Origin: Gammaproteobacteria bacterium
GTDB lineage: Bacteria > Pseudomonadota > Gammaproteobacteria > Pseudomonadales > Azotimanducaceae
Length of the DNA: 10,398 bases
Reading direction: 5' to 3'
NCBI GenBank assembly: GCA_028821035.1
Contig: JAPPHP010000280.1
Span: 368 to 10,765 of the forward strand
In this document: positions 1-6,499 of the stretch, one piece after another
How positions within the stretch are numbered: the first letter of the stretch is position 1
How the letters are laid out: each line of letters starts with the position of its first letter
Notes under the pieces: model-generated
What the model was told of the DNA's origin: nothing
Databases searched by the model: none
What the model saw: only the letters and a program-made list of their open reading frames with translations
Position numbers and translations under genes: made by a program

Positions 1-23
1 ACGCTCGGTTCGTGATGCGGTAG

Positions 24-54
24 CGCGACCTGACGGTCGCGTTGGGCGACGCCC
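24..54. repeat. REP-like tandem hairpins after the acylase gene
   Basis: Two inverted repeats lie side by side. The first is a 7-bp stem (24-30 with 35-41) around a 4-base loop; the second is a 4-bp stem (44-47 with 51-54) around 3 bases. Read on the minus strand, the element begins with GTAGGGGCG, a head typical of short intergenic palindromic repeats in GC-rich bacteria, and its TAG is the acylase stop codon. There is no T tract, so an intrinsic terminator is unlikely, although the hairpins could protect the mRNA 3' end. Only one copy is visible, so calling it a repeat family member is inference. Confidence 0.35.
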
Positions 55-2313
55 CTACGATGCCGGTACCAGGCGTATTCTCAGCTCGGTGTGCGCCTCG
101 ACGGCTTCCCGGGAGAAGAGCAGGGGGAAGCTCTCGTCGGCCGCCCAGCCCTCGAGCAGGTTGTCGTAGAAGGGACTTCCCGGGTCGCCGGACTGACCGG
201 GTGCGTTGGTCATGCGGGCGGCGTCCCAGTCCGCGGTGTCCACGACCATGCGCCAGGATGCGCCGGCGCGCACCGCGAAATCCCGTGAGTCGAATGCCGT
301 GTTGTTGACCGTGTGGCCGCTGCCGCCGCGGCCGAGCGACGTCATCCGCATCCGGGTCCGCAGATCGCCCCGGGCCAGGCGGAGGAGGGGGTGCTCGAAC
401 TCCGTGCGGTGGAGGGTGTCCCACCGCCAGCCGGCCGGATCGGGCCCGAGCAGCGCGGCGGTCTCGTCCAACGCGGCCTGGAGGGTCCCGGTCGCGACCT
501 CGCGCAGTTCGGGATCCCGCAGCAGCTCCGGGACCGCCTGCGTGTCGAGGGTCGTCACCGCGTCCTGCTCGCCGAGCAGGCGAGCGGCGAGGGCAGGGAC
601 CAGGTGCCGGTAGTACCAGACCGAGAACACGGCCGCCTGGGACGAGCGCGGATCCATCGTGCCGTCCCAGTCCTGCAGGAAGGTCCCGTCCGGCAGGGTA
701 TCCACGACCGCGCGGGCGAGCAGGGAACGGTAGTCCCGCTGCAGCGCGAGCGAGTCGGCCACGCTGTGGTCGTCCGTGTCGGCGAGCACGTCGACCAGGC
801 GGCGTTGCCGCCAGGGCGACGCCCATTCGAAACCGACGCGCCGCGTCTCCACAGGGAAGTCGGAGGGCAGGGTATTCGCGTTGGCCGTGGCGATGAAGCC
901 GCGCTCGGGGTTGTACTCCTCCGGGAGGGCGTCCATGTCGAAGAAACCCTGCCACTCGTAGCGTCCGTCGCCCAGGACAGGCAGCAGGCCGTCGTGCCAG
1001 GTCCGGCGCGGGAAGAGCCCCGCCGGCTTGTACCCGATGTTGCCGTCGACGTCCGCGTAGACCTGGTTCTCCGAAGGCCCGCCCCACTGGTTCAGGGCGG
1101 CGCGAAACTCGCGCCAGTTCGCCGCGCGCATGTACGCGAGGCTACCGAGGTAGGGCGCCATGCCCGCCTCCAGCCATCCCGCCCGCAAGGCGTAGATGCG
1201 CTCGGCGTCGCGGTAGACGACGGGGCCGTGGCGCGTGAACTCGAGGACCGCCGATACCGCCGGGCCTTCCCGGACTCCGATGGACTCCACCCGCCGTTCC
1301 ACCGGTTCGCCGGCAGGGTAGAAGTACAGGTCTTCCTGGTCGATCGCGAAGATCGTCAGGCCGAAGGCGATGCGTTCGTTGTGCCCGATCGAGATGCCGG
1401 GGAGCACCGGCTCGCCGGCCCCGATCACGTTCAGGCCCGGCGCCACGAGGTGCGCGGCGTAACGCAGGGAGGGCACCGCATGGCGACGGTGCGGGTCATT
1501 TGCCAGGATCGCCCCGGCGCCGGCGGTGCGCGACGGCGCGATGACCCAGTTGTTGCTGCCGACCGCGGCCTCCTCGGATGACGGGACTTGCGGCACGGGG
1601 CCCGGGAACTGCACCGGCGCCTTGGCGAGCAGGTACACGTTCAGCACGTCCGCGGGGACCGTGCAGGGGTCGAACCCCTCCGGGACCCGGACCTCCCACT
1701 CGGGCTCGAGGCGCCGCCAGAGGGTCGTCCGTTCGACGCCGGCCTGGCACATGAGGCGCGCCCGCGTCACTTCCGAGACCGCGTTGCGCCACAGGCCGTG
1801 ACTGCGGATGCGCACCACGTCGGCCGCCTCCCAGAAGTCCGGTTGGTAGTCGAGCAGCGTGAACTCGACGGGCGGCGGGACGCGATCCTCCCGGACCAGG
1901 CGCACGTAAGCGTTGACGCCCGCCACGAACGCCTCCGCGATCCGCTTGCCGTCGGCGCCGTAGGCGAGCCATTCCCGATACATGTCGCCCTGGAACAGGA
2001 AGAGCCGGTTCGCCCGATCCTGCGCCACGAAACTCGCCCCGAAGACTTCCGCCAGGCGGCCGAGTCCGCGCCGGCGCCAGACGTCAATCTGCCAGAGGCG
2101 GTCCCGGGCAGCGTTGAAACCCTGGACGAAGAAGGCGTCGTAGTGCGAACCCGCGTAGATGTGAGGAACGCCCCACGTGTCCACCAGGATCTCGGCGGGG
2201 CGCGTGAGCCCCGCGACCGCGTGCGTCACGTCGGGCGCAGGCGGCTGTGCCACGGACCACGGCGCAATCCCAAGCGCCAGGGCTATCGCCGGCAACGCGC
2301 GCAACGCCTTCAT
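55..2313 (-). CDS. Penicillin acylase family protein (exported Ntn-hydrolase)
   Basis: This is a 752-residue precursor of the penicillin G acylase/cephalosporin acylase/AHL acylase family, which hydrolyses amide bonds after self-cleavage into alpha and beta chains. Residues 1-23 look like a Sec signal peptide (hydrophobic core, AQ cleavage region), so it should act in the periplasm or outside the cell. The alpha-chain region follows, with motif DTWGVPHIYA near 45-54. A spacer then leads to VGSNNWVIAP (251-260), where Ser253 is the expected N-terminal nucleophile of the beta chain. Family hallmarks follow: NDPHR (272-276), IATANAN (474-480, which should hold the oxyanion-hole Asn) and SGDPGSPFYDNLLEGW (708-723). 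Length is normal for the family, so the gene looks intact. The ATG start is supported by AGGAGG 6 bases upstream. The acyl substrate (beta-lactam, homoserine lactone or other amide) cannot be told from sequence alone. Confidence 0.95.
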   Translation of the reverse strand: MKALRALPAIALALGIAPWSVAQPPAPDVTHAVAGLTRPAEILVDTWGVPHIYAGSHYDAFFVQGFNAARDRLWQIDVWRRRGLGRLAEVFGASFVAQDRANRLFLFQGDMYREWLAYGADGKRIAEAFVAGVNAYVRLVREDRVPPPVEFTLLDYQPDFWEAADVVRIRSHGLWRNAVSEVTRARLMCQAGVERTTLWRRLEPEWEVRVPEGFDPCTVPADVLNVYLLAKAPVQFPGPVPQVPSSEEAAVGSNNWVIAPSRTAGAGAILANDPHRRHAVPSLRYAAHLVAPGLNVIGAGEPVLPGISIGHNERIAFGLTIFAIDQEDLYFYPAGEPVERRVESIGVREGPAVSAVLEFTRHGPVVYRDAERIYALRAGWLEAGMAPYLGSLAYMRAANWREFRAALNQWGGPSENQVYADVDGNIGYKPAGLFPRRTWHDGLLPVLGDGRYEWQGFFDMDALPEEYNPERGFIATANANTLPSDFPVETRRVGFEWASPWRQRRLVDVLADTDDHSVADSLALQRDYRSLLARAVVDTLPDGTFLQDWDGTMDPRSSQAAVFSVWYYRHLVPALAARLLGEQDAVTTLDTQAVPELLRDPELREVATGTLQAALDETAALLGPDPAGWRWDTLHRTEFEHPLLRLARGDLRTRMRMTSLGRGGSGHTVNNTAFDSRDFAVRAGASWRMVVDTADWDAARMTNAPGQSGDPGSPFYDNLLEGWAADESFPLLFSREAVEAHTELRIRLVPAS

Positions 2314-2319
2314 GAAGGG

Positions 2320-2325
2320 CCTCCT
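2320..2325 (-). promoter_or_regulatory. Ribosome binding site of the acylase gene
   Basis: A perfect AGGAGG on the minus strand, 6 bases before the ATG at 2313, fixes the acylase start and predicts strong initiation. A TACAAT hexamer at 2340-2345 could be its -10 element, but I see no convincing -35 at normal spacing. Confidence 0.8.
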
Positions 2326-2432
2326 GCGGGGATGCGCTTATTGTACCGGGCGCCCGTGGCGTGGCCGACAATCGCGAGATCAATCAGGGTGTTGCGTCGT
2401 ACTCCTCGTGTCGTGGCATCGCTATCACGACC

Positions 2433-2464
2433 CGTAATTTAACATAATATATATTATGCGTAAT
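2433..2464. other. AT-rich perfect palindrome flanked by 6-bp direct repeats
   Basis: Within the 241-bp gap (2314-2554) between the PIN gene and the acylase lies a perfect 16-bp palindrome, CATAATATATATTATG (2443-2458). It is bracketed by direct copies of CGTAAT at 2433-2438 and 2459-2464. The patch is strongly AT-rich in otherwise GC-rich DNA. It could be an operator for the acylase gene (121-ish bp upstream of its start), a promoter core, or the scar of a small insertion with target duplication. The rest of the gap shows only a weak 4-bp hairpin (2531-2543) after the PIN gene. Confidence 0.6.
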
Positions 2465-2554
2465 GCTGGGGCTGGCTCGGGAAGCACCGCGAAGCTATTG
2501 CAGTCCCGTTGCCAAATGCCGCATCCCCTGCCGCCCTTAGCGGTCGGGAACTCC

Positions 2555-2989
2555 TCAGCGTGGTGTCTCGATCGAGATCAACTCTATGCGCGCACCGTAC
2601 CGACGAAAGTCCCGCCCGTTGAAGGTCAGCAGTCGCCGCTCGCCGTGCGCCAGCATGGTCGCCACGATGTTCGCGTCGTGGATCTGCCTTCCGGCAACCG
2701 CAACGTCCCGGCACAGCCTTGTCAGTATCTCCGTCGCCCTTGGACCGTCCTCAAGAATCTCGAAACCGGCCTGGAGTACAGCGATGTCCGCCAAGGCGCC
2801 GTCTACCGGGACCGGTGGCGACCACGACTGTGGGCGAGTCACGGTGGCCAGGTACTCCCTGAGCACTTGCCTGCTGATGCGAAGGACATCCCCGCTCTTG
2901 CCCGCTCGCTGCGCTCGATCCCGGGCGACGGCATGGCCCGGTGCAGCCTGGAACCGTGCCATCACCAGAACGTTCGTATCCAGGAACAT
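2555..2989 (-). CDS. PIN-domain ribonuclease, VapC-like toxin
   Basis: A 144-residue single-domain PIN protein, the usual size for VapC-family toxins, which are Mg-dependent endoribonucleases cutting tRNA, rRNA or mRNA. It opens with MFLDTNVLVMA, the classic PIN start, giving acidic residue Asp4. Glu45 sits in QVLREYLATV, Asp105 in RQIHDANIVATM, and the final motif LLTFNGRDFRRY supplies Asn124/Asp127. All expected active-site positions are filled, so the enzyme should be active. The gene begins 8 bp after the stop of the upstream partner (2998-3465) and has only a poor ribosome site, which suggests translational coupling and antitoxin-first order as in type II TA modules. That it is a toxin rather than a housekeeping nuclease is inferred from family and gene order. 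Confidence 0.88.
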   Translation of the reverse strand: MFLDTNVLVMARFQAAPGHAVARDRAQRAGKSGDVLRISRQVLREYLATVTRPQSWSPPVPVDGALADIAVLQAGFEILEDGPRATEILTRLCRDVAVAGRQIHDANIVATMLAHGERRLLTFNGRDFRRYGARIELISIETPR

Positions 2990-2997
2990 CCGGCCGC

Positions 2998-3465
2998 TTA
3001 GGCGCCTTGTTCAGTTTCGTCCTCGGGCCCGCCTGTCAAGCGGCCCCAGTCGTCGTAGATCTGATCGCGGCTGACGGTGAAGCCCGGCGGCCACGAGCCC
3101 CCGGGCACGGCGGGCCAGAGCTCGTCGAGGTCGAACTCGCTGCCGTAGGTCGCGCGCGCTTCCTCGACTACGTTGCCAACACGCTCGAACACCAGCGTTT
3201 CGGACTCGAGGTCCACGCTCCGGGTCTTCCACCCGGCCACGTTCCATGCCAGCGCGTGACTGTGGCCCGTACCGCGTCTCTGGTTCGACCACCAGGGCCG
3301 GTACAGCCGTGCCGAGGCCGGTAGATCGAAGCCAAGGATCCCCTCGAGCTCCGCGAACGAAACCGGCCATTCCGCCGTGCTCATTCCGGAGAGGTGGCGG
3401 TACAGCGGAGCGTACTTGCCACGCTGCACAGCTTCCCGCACAAGCCTGCTTCTCGCCGCCGACAT
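2998..3465 (-). CDS. DUF7662-like protein, candidate antitoxin
   Basis: A 155-residue protein of unknown biochemical function. Residues 18-94 match what I remember of the DUF7662 domain: YAPLYRHL, then SFAELEGILGFDLP (36-49), SARLYRPWWSN (51-61), and ALAWNVAGWK followed by SVDLESETLVF. The residue 36-52 segment could form a helix-turn-helix. A second part (95-155) is acidic, with FDLDELWP and a tail VSRDQIYDDWGR (131-142) resembling the short C-terminal segments by which many antitoxins grip PIN toxins. It lies just upstream of, and in the same direction as, the PIN gene. I infer a DNA-binding and toxin-neutralising antitoxin. The start (ATG, GAGG 5 bases upstream) leaves a basic leader of about 17 residues before the domain. 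The domain name is from memory and unverified. Confidence 0.75.
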   Translation of the reverse strand: MSAARSRLVREAVQRGKYAPLYRHLSGMSTAEWPVSFAELEGILGFDLPASARLYRPWWSNQRRGTGHSHALAWNVAGWKTRSVDLESETLVFERVGNVVEEARATYGSEFDLDELWPAVPGGSWPPGFTVSRDQIYDDWGRLTGGPEDETEQGA

Positions 3466-3480
3466 CGGTGCCTCGGCAAC

Positions 3481-3530
3481 AAAATAGTTCTGACTGACTT
3501 GATGCTGAACTCCCAGGAGACCGCTGTCAA
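3481..3530 (-). promoter_or_regulatory. Possible promoter of the PIN module
   Basis: The 158-bp gap between the dehydrogenase and the PIN module contains a minus-strand TTGACA (complement of 3525-3530), a perfect -35 hexamer. Seventeen bases on is a weak CAGCAT (3502-3507); a better -10-like TATTTT (3481-3486) lies nearer the gene but without a good -35. The gap is more AT-rich than its surroundings and has a short TCAG tandem near 3490-3499. A dedicated promoter fits a self-contained TA module, but the -10 assignment is uncertain. Confidence 0.35.
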
Positions 3531-3623
3531 ACCCGAAAGCACGACAGGCGGTCTCGGGCGGCCGGTCCAGGCGTTCTCACCGGACGCGTTCCGTTCTTCG
3601 AAGACGGCCACTGCCGCCGGCGT

Positions 3624-5225
3624 TCAACCCCGCCGAGCCTCCCCGAGCAGCGCTCTGCCAACGACCTTGAGCGCCAGCGTCTCCTCGGCCCCCTCGAAGA
3701 TCGAGAGCACCCTGGCGTCCACGAAGTAGCGGCTCACGTCGGTTTCCTCGGCGTACCCGAGGCCGCCGTGGATCTGCATCGCCTCGCGCGTGACGAACTC
3801 GGCCACCTTGCAGGCGAAGAGCTTCACGAGGCTTGCTTCGGTCTGTCCGCCGCCCCGGTCCATCAGGCGCGCGGCCCAGTAGGACGACTGCTGGCAGACG
3901 GCCGCGTACATCCCCATGCGGGCGAGCTTCTGCAGCGTCAAGGGGTAGCTCGCGACGGGCCGGTCGAACACCTCGCGCTCCTCGGCGTAGCGCAGCGCGG
4001 CCTCGAACGCGGCCCGCATCAGGCCGCTGGCGCGGGCGGCGGTCTGCAGGCGTCCCCCGGAGAACCCGCGCATCGTGTAGTAGAAGCCGCGTCCCGCTCC
4101 GCCTTCCCCGCCCACCAGCGCGTCCGCCGGGACGAAGAAGTCGTCGTAGAACATCTCGAAGGAGTGCATGCCGCGGTAGCCGATCGTCGGGATCGCGCGC
4201 CCGGAGACCTTCCCGCCGCGCGGCTCCTCGTACTCGAAGGCGTGCCCGTCGAAGGCCGGCTTCTCCACGACGAAAAGCGACAGGCCCCGGTGCGGCGGGT
4301 GCGCGTCCGGGTCCGTCCGGGCGAGCACGAGGATCGCTTCGGCCCGGCCGGCGAAGGTGCACCAGGTCTTGCCGCCGTTGAGCCGCCAGCCACCGTCAAC
4401 GCGGGTGGCGCGCAGCGCCACGGAAGCGACGTCGGACCCCGTGCCCGGCTCGGTGACGGAGATGGCGCACAGCGGGTCGCCGGCGGCGAGTCCGGGCAGC
4501 CAGCGTTGCTTCTGCTCCTCCGTCCCGCCTTCGAGGAGGGCCCGCACCATGATCTCCGGCCGCGTGATCAGGCTCCCGGCGGCGCCGAGGGAGGCCCGCG
4601 ACAGTTCTTCCGTGACGACCACCATGCCAAGGCTGTCCTCGTGGTCGTCCGGCTGCAATCCGCCGTAGCGCGCGGGCACGCACAGCCCGAAACAGCCGAG
4701 CTCCCGCAGGCCGTCGACGATGGCGTCCGGGACGATGCGGTCCTCGCGGTGGACCGCCTCGGCGAGCGGCGCCACGCGCTCTTCGGCGAACTGTCGAAAC
4801 GTGTCGCGGATCATCGCCTTCTCGTTGTCGAGATGGTCGACCGGGAGCGCGCCGTCACGCGCGCGGAACGCCTCCCCCACCGCGGCGAGATGGGTCGGGG
4901 ACAGGTATCGCTCCGTGAAGGCGACGTGGTCGTCCGGAAGGTCCGCGAGCGTCAGCCCGTACGCGGCCGGACGCAGGCGCAGGCGCTGGTGGAAGTTCGC
5001 CGCCGCCTCGGCGCAGAAGGCCAGGGCGAGCTGCTCCTTGAACGCCCGTTCCGCCGGCGGTGCCTCCCGCTCGGCGTAGTCCAGCATGACGTCGGCGCAC
5101 TGGAGTTCGGCGCTCGAGAACGCGAGGTCGTAGAGTTCCATCTGGGCGTCCTCGTCGAGGGCCGAGGCCGCTCTCGCCAGCAGTTCCCGGGCGGTCCCGA
5201 CGATGGCGCGCGCCCGATCGTCCAT
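3624..5225 (-). CDS. Acyl-CoA dehydrogenase with N-terminal extension (Mcd-like)
   Basis: A 533-residue FAD-dependent acyl-CoA dehydrogenase, which would introduce a C2-C3 double bond into an acyl-CoA and pass electrons to ETF in the cytoplasm. Ordinary family members are about 380-400 residues; the core here starts near residue 132 (NEKAMIRDTFRQFAEERV). Visible motifs are the FAD/substrate loop VTEPGTGSD (257-265), GRAIPTIGYRGMHSFEM (342-358), GRLQTAARASG (391-401), QIHGGLGYAEE (484-494) and the C-terminal base Glu511 in SIFEGAEE. The helical 130-residue extension ending in YGL, plus the GFxxGRLQTAARA motif, recalls (2S)-methylsuccinyl-CoA dehydrogenase of the ethylmalonyl-CoA pathway. No other gene of that pathway is in the window, so the substrate stays tentative. 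An AGGAGG lies 11 bases before the ATG, slightly far. The gene is divergent from hemF. Confidence 0.92.
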   Translation of the reverse strand: MDDRARAIVGTARELLARAASALDEDAQMELYDLAFSSAELQCADVMLDYAEREAPPAERAFKEQLALAFCAEAAANFHQRLRLRPAAYGLTLADLPDDHVAFTERYLSPTHLAAVGEAFRARDGALPVDHLDNEKAMIRDTFRQFAEERVAPLAEAVHREDRIVPDAIVDGLRELGCFGLCVPARYGGLQPDDHEDSLGMVVVTEELSRASLGAAGSLITRPEIMVRALLEGGTEEQKQRWLPGLAAGDPLCAISVTEPGTGSDVASVALRATRVDGGWRLNGGKTWCTFAGRAEAILVLARTDPDAHPPHRGLSLFVVEKPAFDGHAFEYEEPRGGKVSGRAIPTIGYRGMHSFEMFYDDFFVPADALVGGEGGAGRGFYYTMRGFSGGRLQTAARASGLMRAAFEAALRYAEEREVFDRPVASYPLTLQKLARMGMYAAVCQQSSYWAARLMDRGGGQTEASLVKLFACKVAEFVTREAMQIHGGLGYAEETDVSRYFVDARVLSIFEGAEETLALKVVGRALLGEARRG

Positions 5226-5270
5226 GCCGTGTGCGCCCTCCTCTGCCCTGGCGAGCGCGCGATTCTACTG

Positions 5271-5276
5271 CATAAT
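5271..5276 (+). promoter_or_regulatory. hemF: Possible -10 element for hemF
   Basis: CATAAT lies 34 bases before the hemF ATG in the 85-bp divergent gap (5226-5310) and is the only AT-rich hexamer on this strand there. The -35 position (CTGGCG at 5248-5253, 17-base spacer) is poor. The assignment rests mainly on the -10. Confidence 0.3.
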
Positions 5277-5310
5277 GCGCGGCGCCCCGGGCACCCCAAG
5301 GCCGCCGGCC

Positions 5311-6240
5311 ATGAACGAGAACGGTCTCTCACTCACATCCGTACGGGAGCGCTTTCTCGCGTTGCAGACCCGGATCGTGCGCGAGTTCGAGCGCCTGGAC
5401 GGCGCAGCGCGGTTCGCCGGCGAGGACCTGTCGACGGATGGCGGGGGGCTGTCCAGGCCGCGCGTGCTCGAGAACGGCAAGCACATCGAGAAGGCGGCGG
5501 CGCATTTCACCCACAGCGTCGGCCGCGCCCTGCCCCCGGCGGCCTCCGAACGCCGTCCGGAACTCGCCGGCCACCCGTTCCAGGCCGTCGCGGTGTCGTG
5601 CATCGTGCACGCCCGGAACCCGTACGTTCCCGCGGCGCACATGAACCTTCGCTTCTTCCTGGTCGAGGCCGAGCCGCCGGCCTGGCACTTCGGCGGAGGA
5701 TTCGACCTGACGCCGTTCTACGCCTTCGAGGAGGACGTCGTCCACTGGCACCGCAACGCCCGCGCGGTCTGCGCGGCCCACGGTCCCTGGTACGACGAGT
5801 TGAAGGCCAACTGCGATGCCTACTTCTTCCTCCCCCACCGCGGCGAGCCGCGGGGCGTCGGCGGGATCTTCTTCGACGACTGGACGCGGGGGGGCTTCGA
5901 GGCGAGCCTCGCTTTCGTCGACGCGGTCGGCGCCCACTTCCTCTCCGGCTACGTGCCGATCTTCGAGCGCCGGGCCGGGGTCGCCTGGGGCGAGCGGGAG
6001 GAGTCCTTCATGCTCGTCCGGAGGGGCCGGTACGCGGAGTTCAACCTCGCCATCGACCGCGGCACCCGCTACGGACTGCAGTCCGGCCGCCGCGTGGAGT
6101 CCGTTCTCGCGTCGCTGCCGCCGCGCGTGCGGTGGGTATACGACTATCGTCCGGATCCCGGCTCGCCGGAAGCGCTGCTGACGGAGAAGTTCCTGCCCGC
6201 AAGGAACTGGCTCAAGCCTGTGGATAAATCTGGGGACTAA
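5311..6240 (+). CDS. hemF: Oxygen-dependent coproporphyrinogen III oxidase
   Basis: A 309-residue HemF that converts coproporphyrinogen III to protoporphyrinogen IX by O2-dependent decarboxylation of two propionates, a late cytoplasmic step of haem synthesis. Family signatures cover the whole length: SCIVHARNPYVPAAHMNLRF (96-115), WHFGGGFDLTPFY (125-137), YFFLPHRGEPRGVGGIFFDD (171-190) and GRYAEFNLAIDRGTRYGL (239-256), then the VYDYRPDPGSPEA end motif. His100, His110, His145/147 and His176 correspond to the conserved histidines. Length agrees with E. coli HemF (299 residues). An in-frame ATG at 5203 would overlap the divergent gene and add 36 unrelated residues; the ATG at 5311, with AAGG 9 bases upstream, starts the normal N-terminus. 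The last residues (PVDKSGD) are outside the conserved core and are encoded by DNA containing a DnaA box. Confidence 0.97.
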   Translation: MNENGLSLTSVRERFLALQTRIVREFERLDGAARFAGEDLSTDGGGLSRPRVLENGKHIEKAAAHFTHSVGRALPPAASERRPELAGHPFQAVAVSCIVHARNPYVPAAHMNLRFFLVEAEPPAWHFGGGFDLTPFYAFEEDVVHWHRNARAVCAAHGPWYDELKANCDAYFFLPHRGEPRGVGGIFFDDWTRGGFEASLAFVDAVGAHFLSGYVPIFERRAGVAWGEREESFMLVRRGRYAEFNLAIDRGTRYGLQSGRRVESVLASLPPRVRWVYDYRPDPGSPEALLTEKFLPARNWLKPVDKSGD

Positions 6241-6400
6241 TTCTTATCAAGACGATGACAACCGTGGACGCGCCGCGCGTGACGGGTGCGCGGCATAACT
6301 TTGTCTTGTTAAAACAATCTTATAGAACTCGTTCTTAGAAAAGATACCAGGAAAGGCCCTCTATACCGCTGCCGATGGAGTACCCTGGCGCTGTGCAAAA
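6219..6400. other. DnaA-box pair around an AT-rich stretch
   Basis: TGTGGATAA at 6219-6227 is the perfect complement of the high-affinity DnaA box TTATCCACA. TGTGCAAAA at 6392-6400 also fits the TTWTNCACA consensus in the same orientation, and TTATCAAGA at 6244-6252 matches 7 of 9 positions in the other. Between them lies an AT-rich segment (about 6295-6350) unlike the surrounding GC-rich DNA. The region spans the non-conserved end of hemF and most of the 259-bp convergent gap (6241-6499). It may be an origin, a DnaA-titrating site, or coincidence: real origins usually carry more boxes, and no dnaA or dnaN is in view. Confidence 0.35.
6272..6294 (+). terminator. Possible hemF terminator hairpin
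   Basis: A 7-bp all-GC stem (GCCGCGC with GCGCGGC) and a 9-base loop lie about 30 bases after the hemF stop. The following sequence is AT-rich (ATAACTTTGTCTTGTT) but lacks a continuous T run, so termination would be weak or Rho-assisted. Confidence 0.35.
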
Positions 6401-6415
6401 CCGCCAGCACGCGGT
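6397..6415 (-). terminator. Possible intrinsic terminator of the lipoprotein gene
   Basis: On the minus strand, ACCGC-GTGCTG-GCGGT forms a 5-bp GC-rich stem followed directly by T residues (GCGGTTTTG), about 85 bases after the lipoprotein stop. The stem and T run are short. The T run overlaps the second DnaA-box match at 6392-6400. Confidence 0.4.
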
Positions 6416-6499
6416 CGCAGATTCGTCCAGGGGCGGCCCGTTTCCCCGACAAGCCAGCAACCATGCGGGTTTGCGGCGTTTTACGCGGTGCGTCCGGGG

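Noticed and set aside
313..1581. Plus-strand open frame of 422 codons opposite the acylase gene
   Set aside because: It is antisense to the conserved beta chain of the penicillin acylase, has no recognisable domain and no ribosome site.
3591..3607. Imperfect palindrome CCGTTCTTCGAAGACGG just after the dehydrogenase stop
   Set aside because: The 10-bp TCTTCGAAGA core leaves little loop, has no T run and is common by chance. I could not support a terminator or operator.
3466..3623. Small open frames in the gap between the dehydrogenase and the PIN module
   Set aside because: Frames crossing it on either strand overlap real genes in other frames, lack ribosome sites and encode Arg/Ser/Pro-rich low-information peptides.
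5203..5310. Upstream in-frame ATG extending hemF by 36 residues
   Set aside because: The extension overlaps the divergent dehydrogenase start, has no ribosome site and does not match the HemF N-terminus. The ATG at 5311 fits family length.
3768..6227. Plus-strand open frame of 819 codons across the dehydrogenase and into hemF
   Set aside because: It is antisense to a clear acyl-CoA dehydrogenase and out of frame with hemF. Its R/G/A/H-rich composition with no family motif is typical of stop-poor frames in GC-rich DNA.
6301..6326. Promoter in the AT-rich stretch after hemF (TTGTCT ... TATAGA)
   Set aside because: The spacer is only 14 bases and no gene lies downstream on that strand; the gap is between convergent genes.
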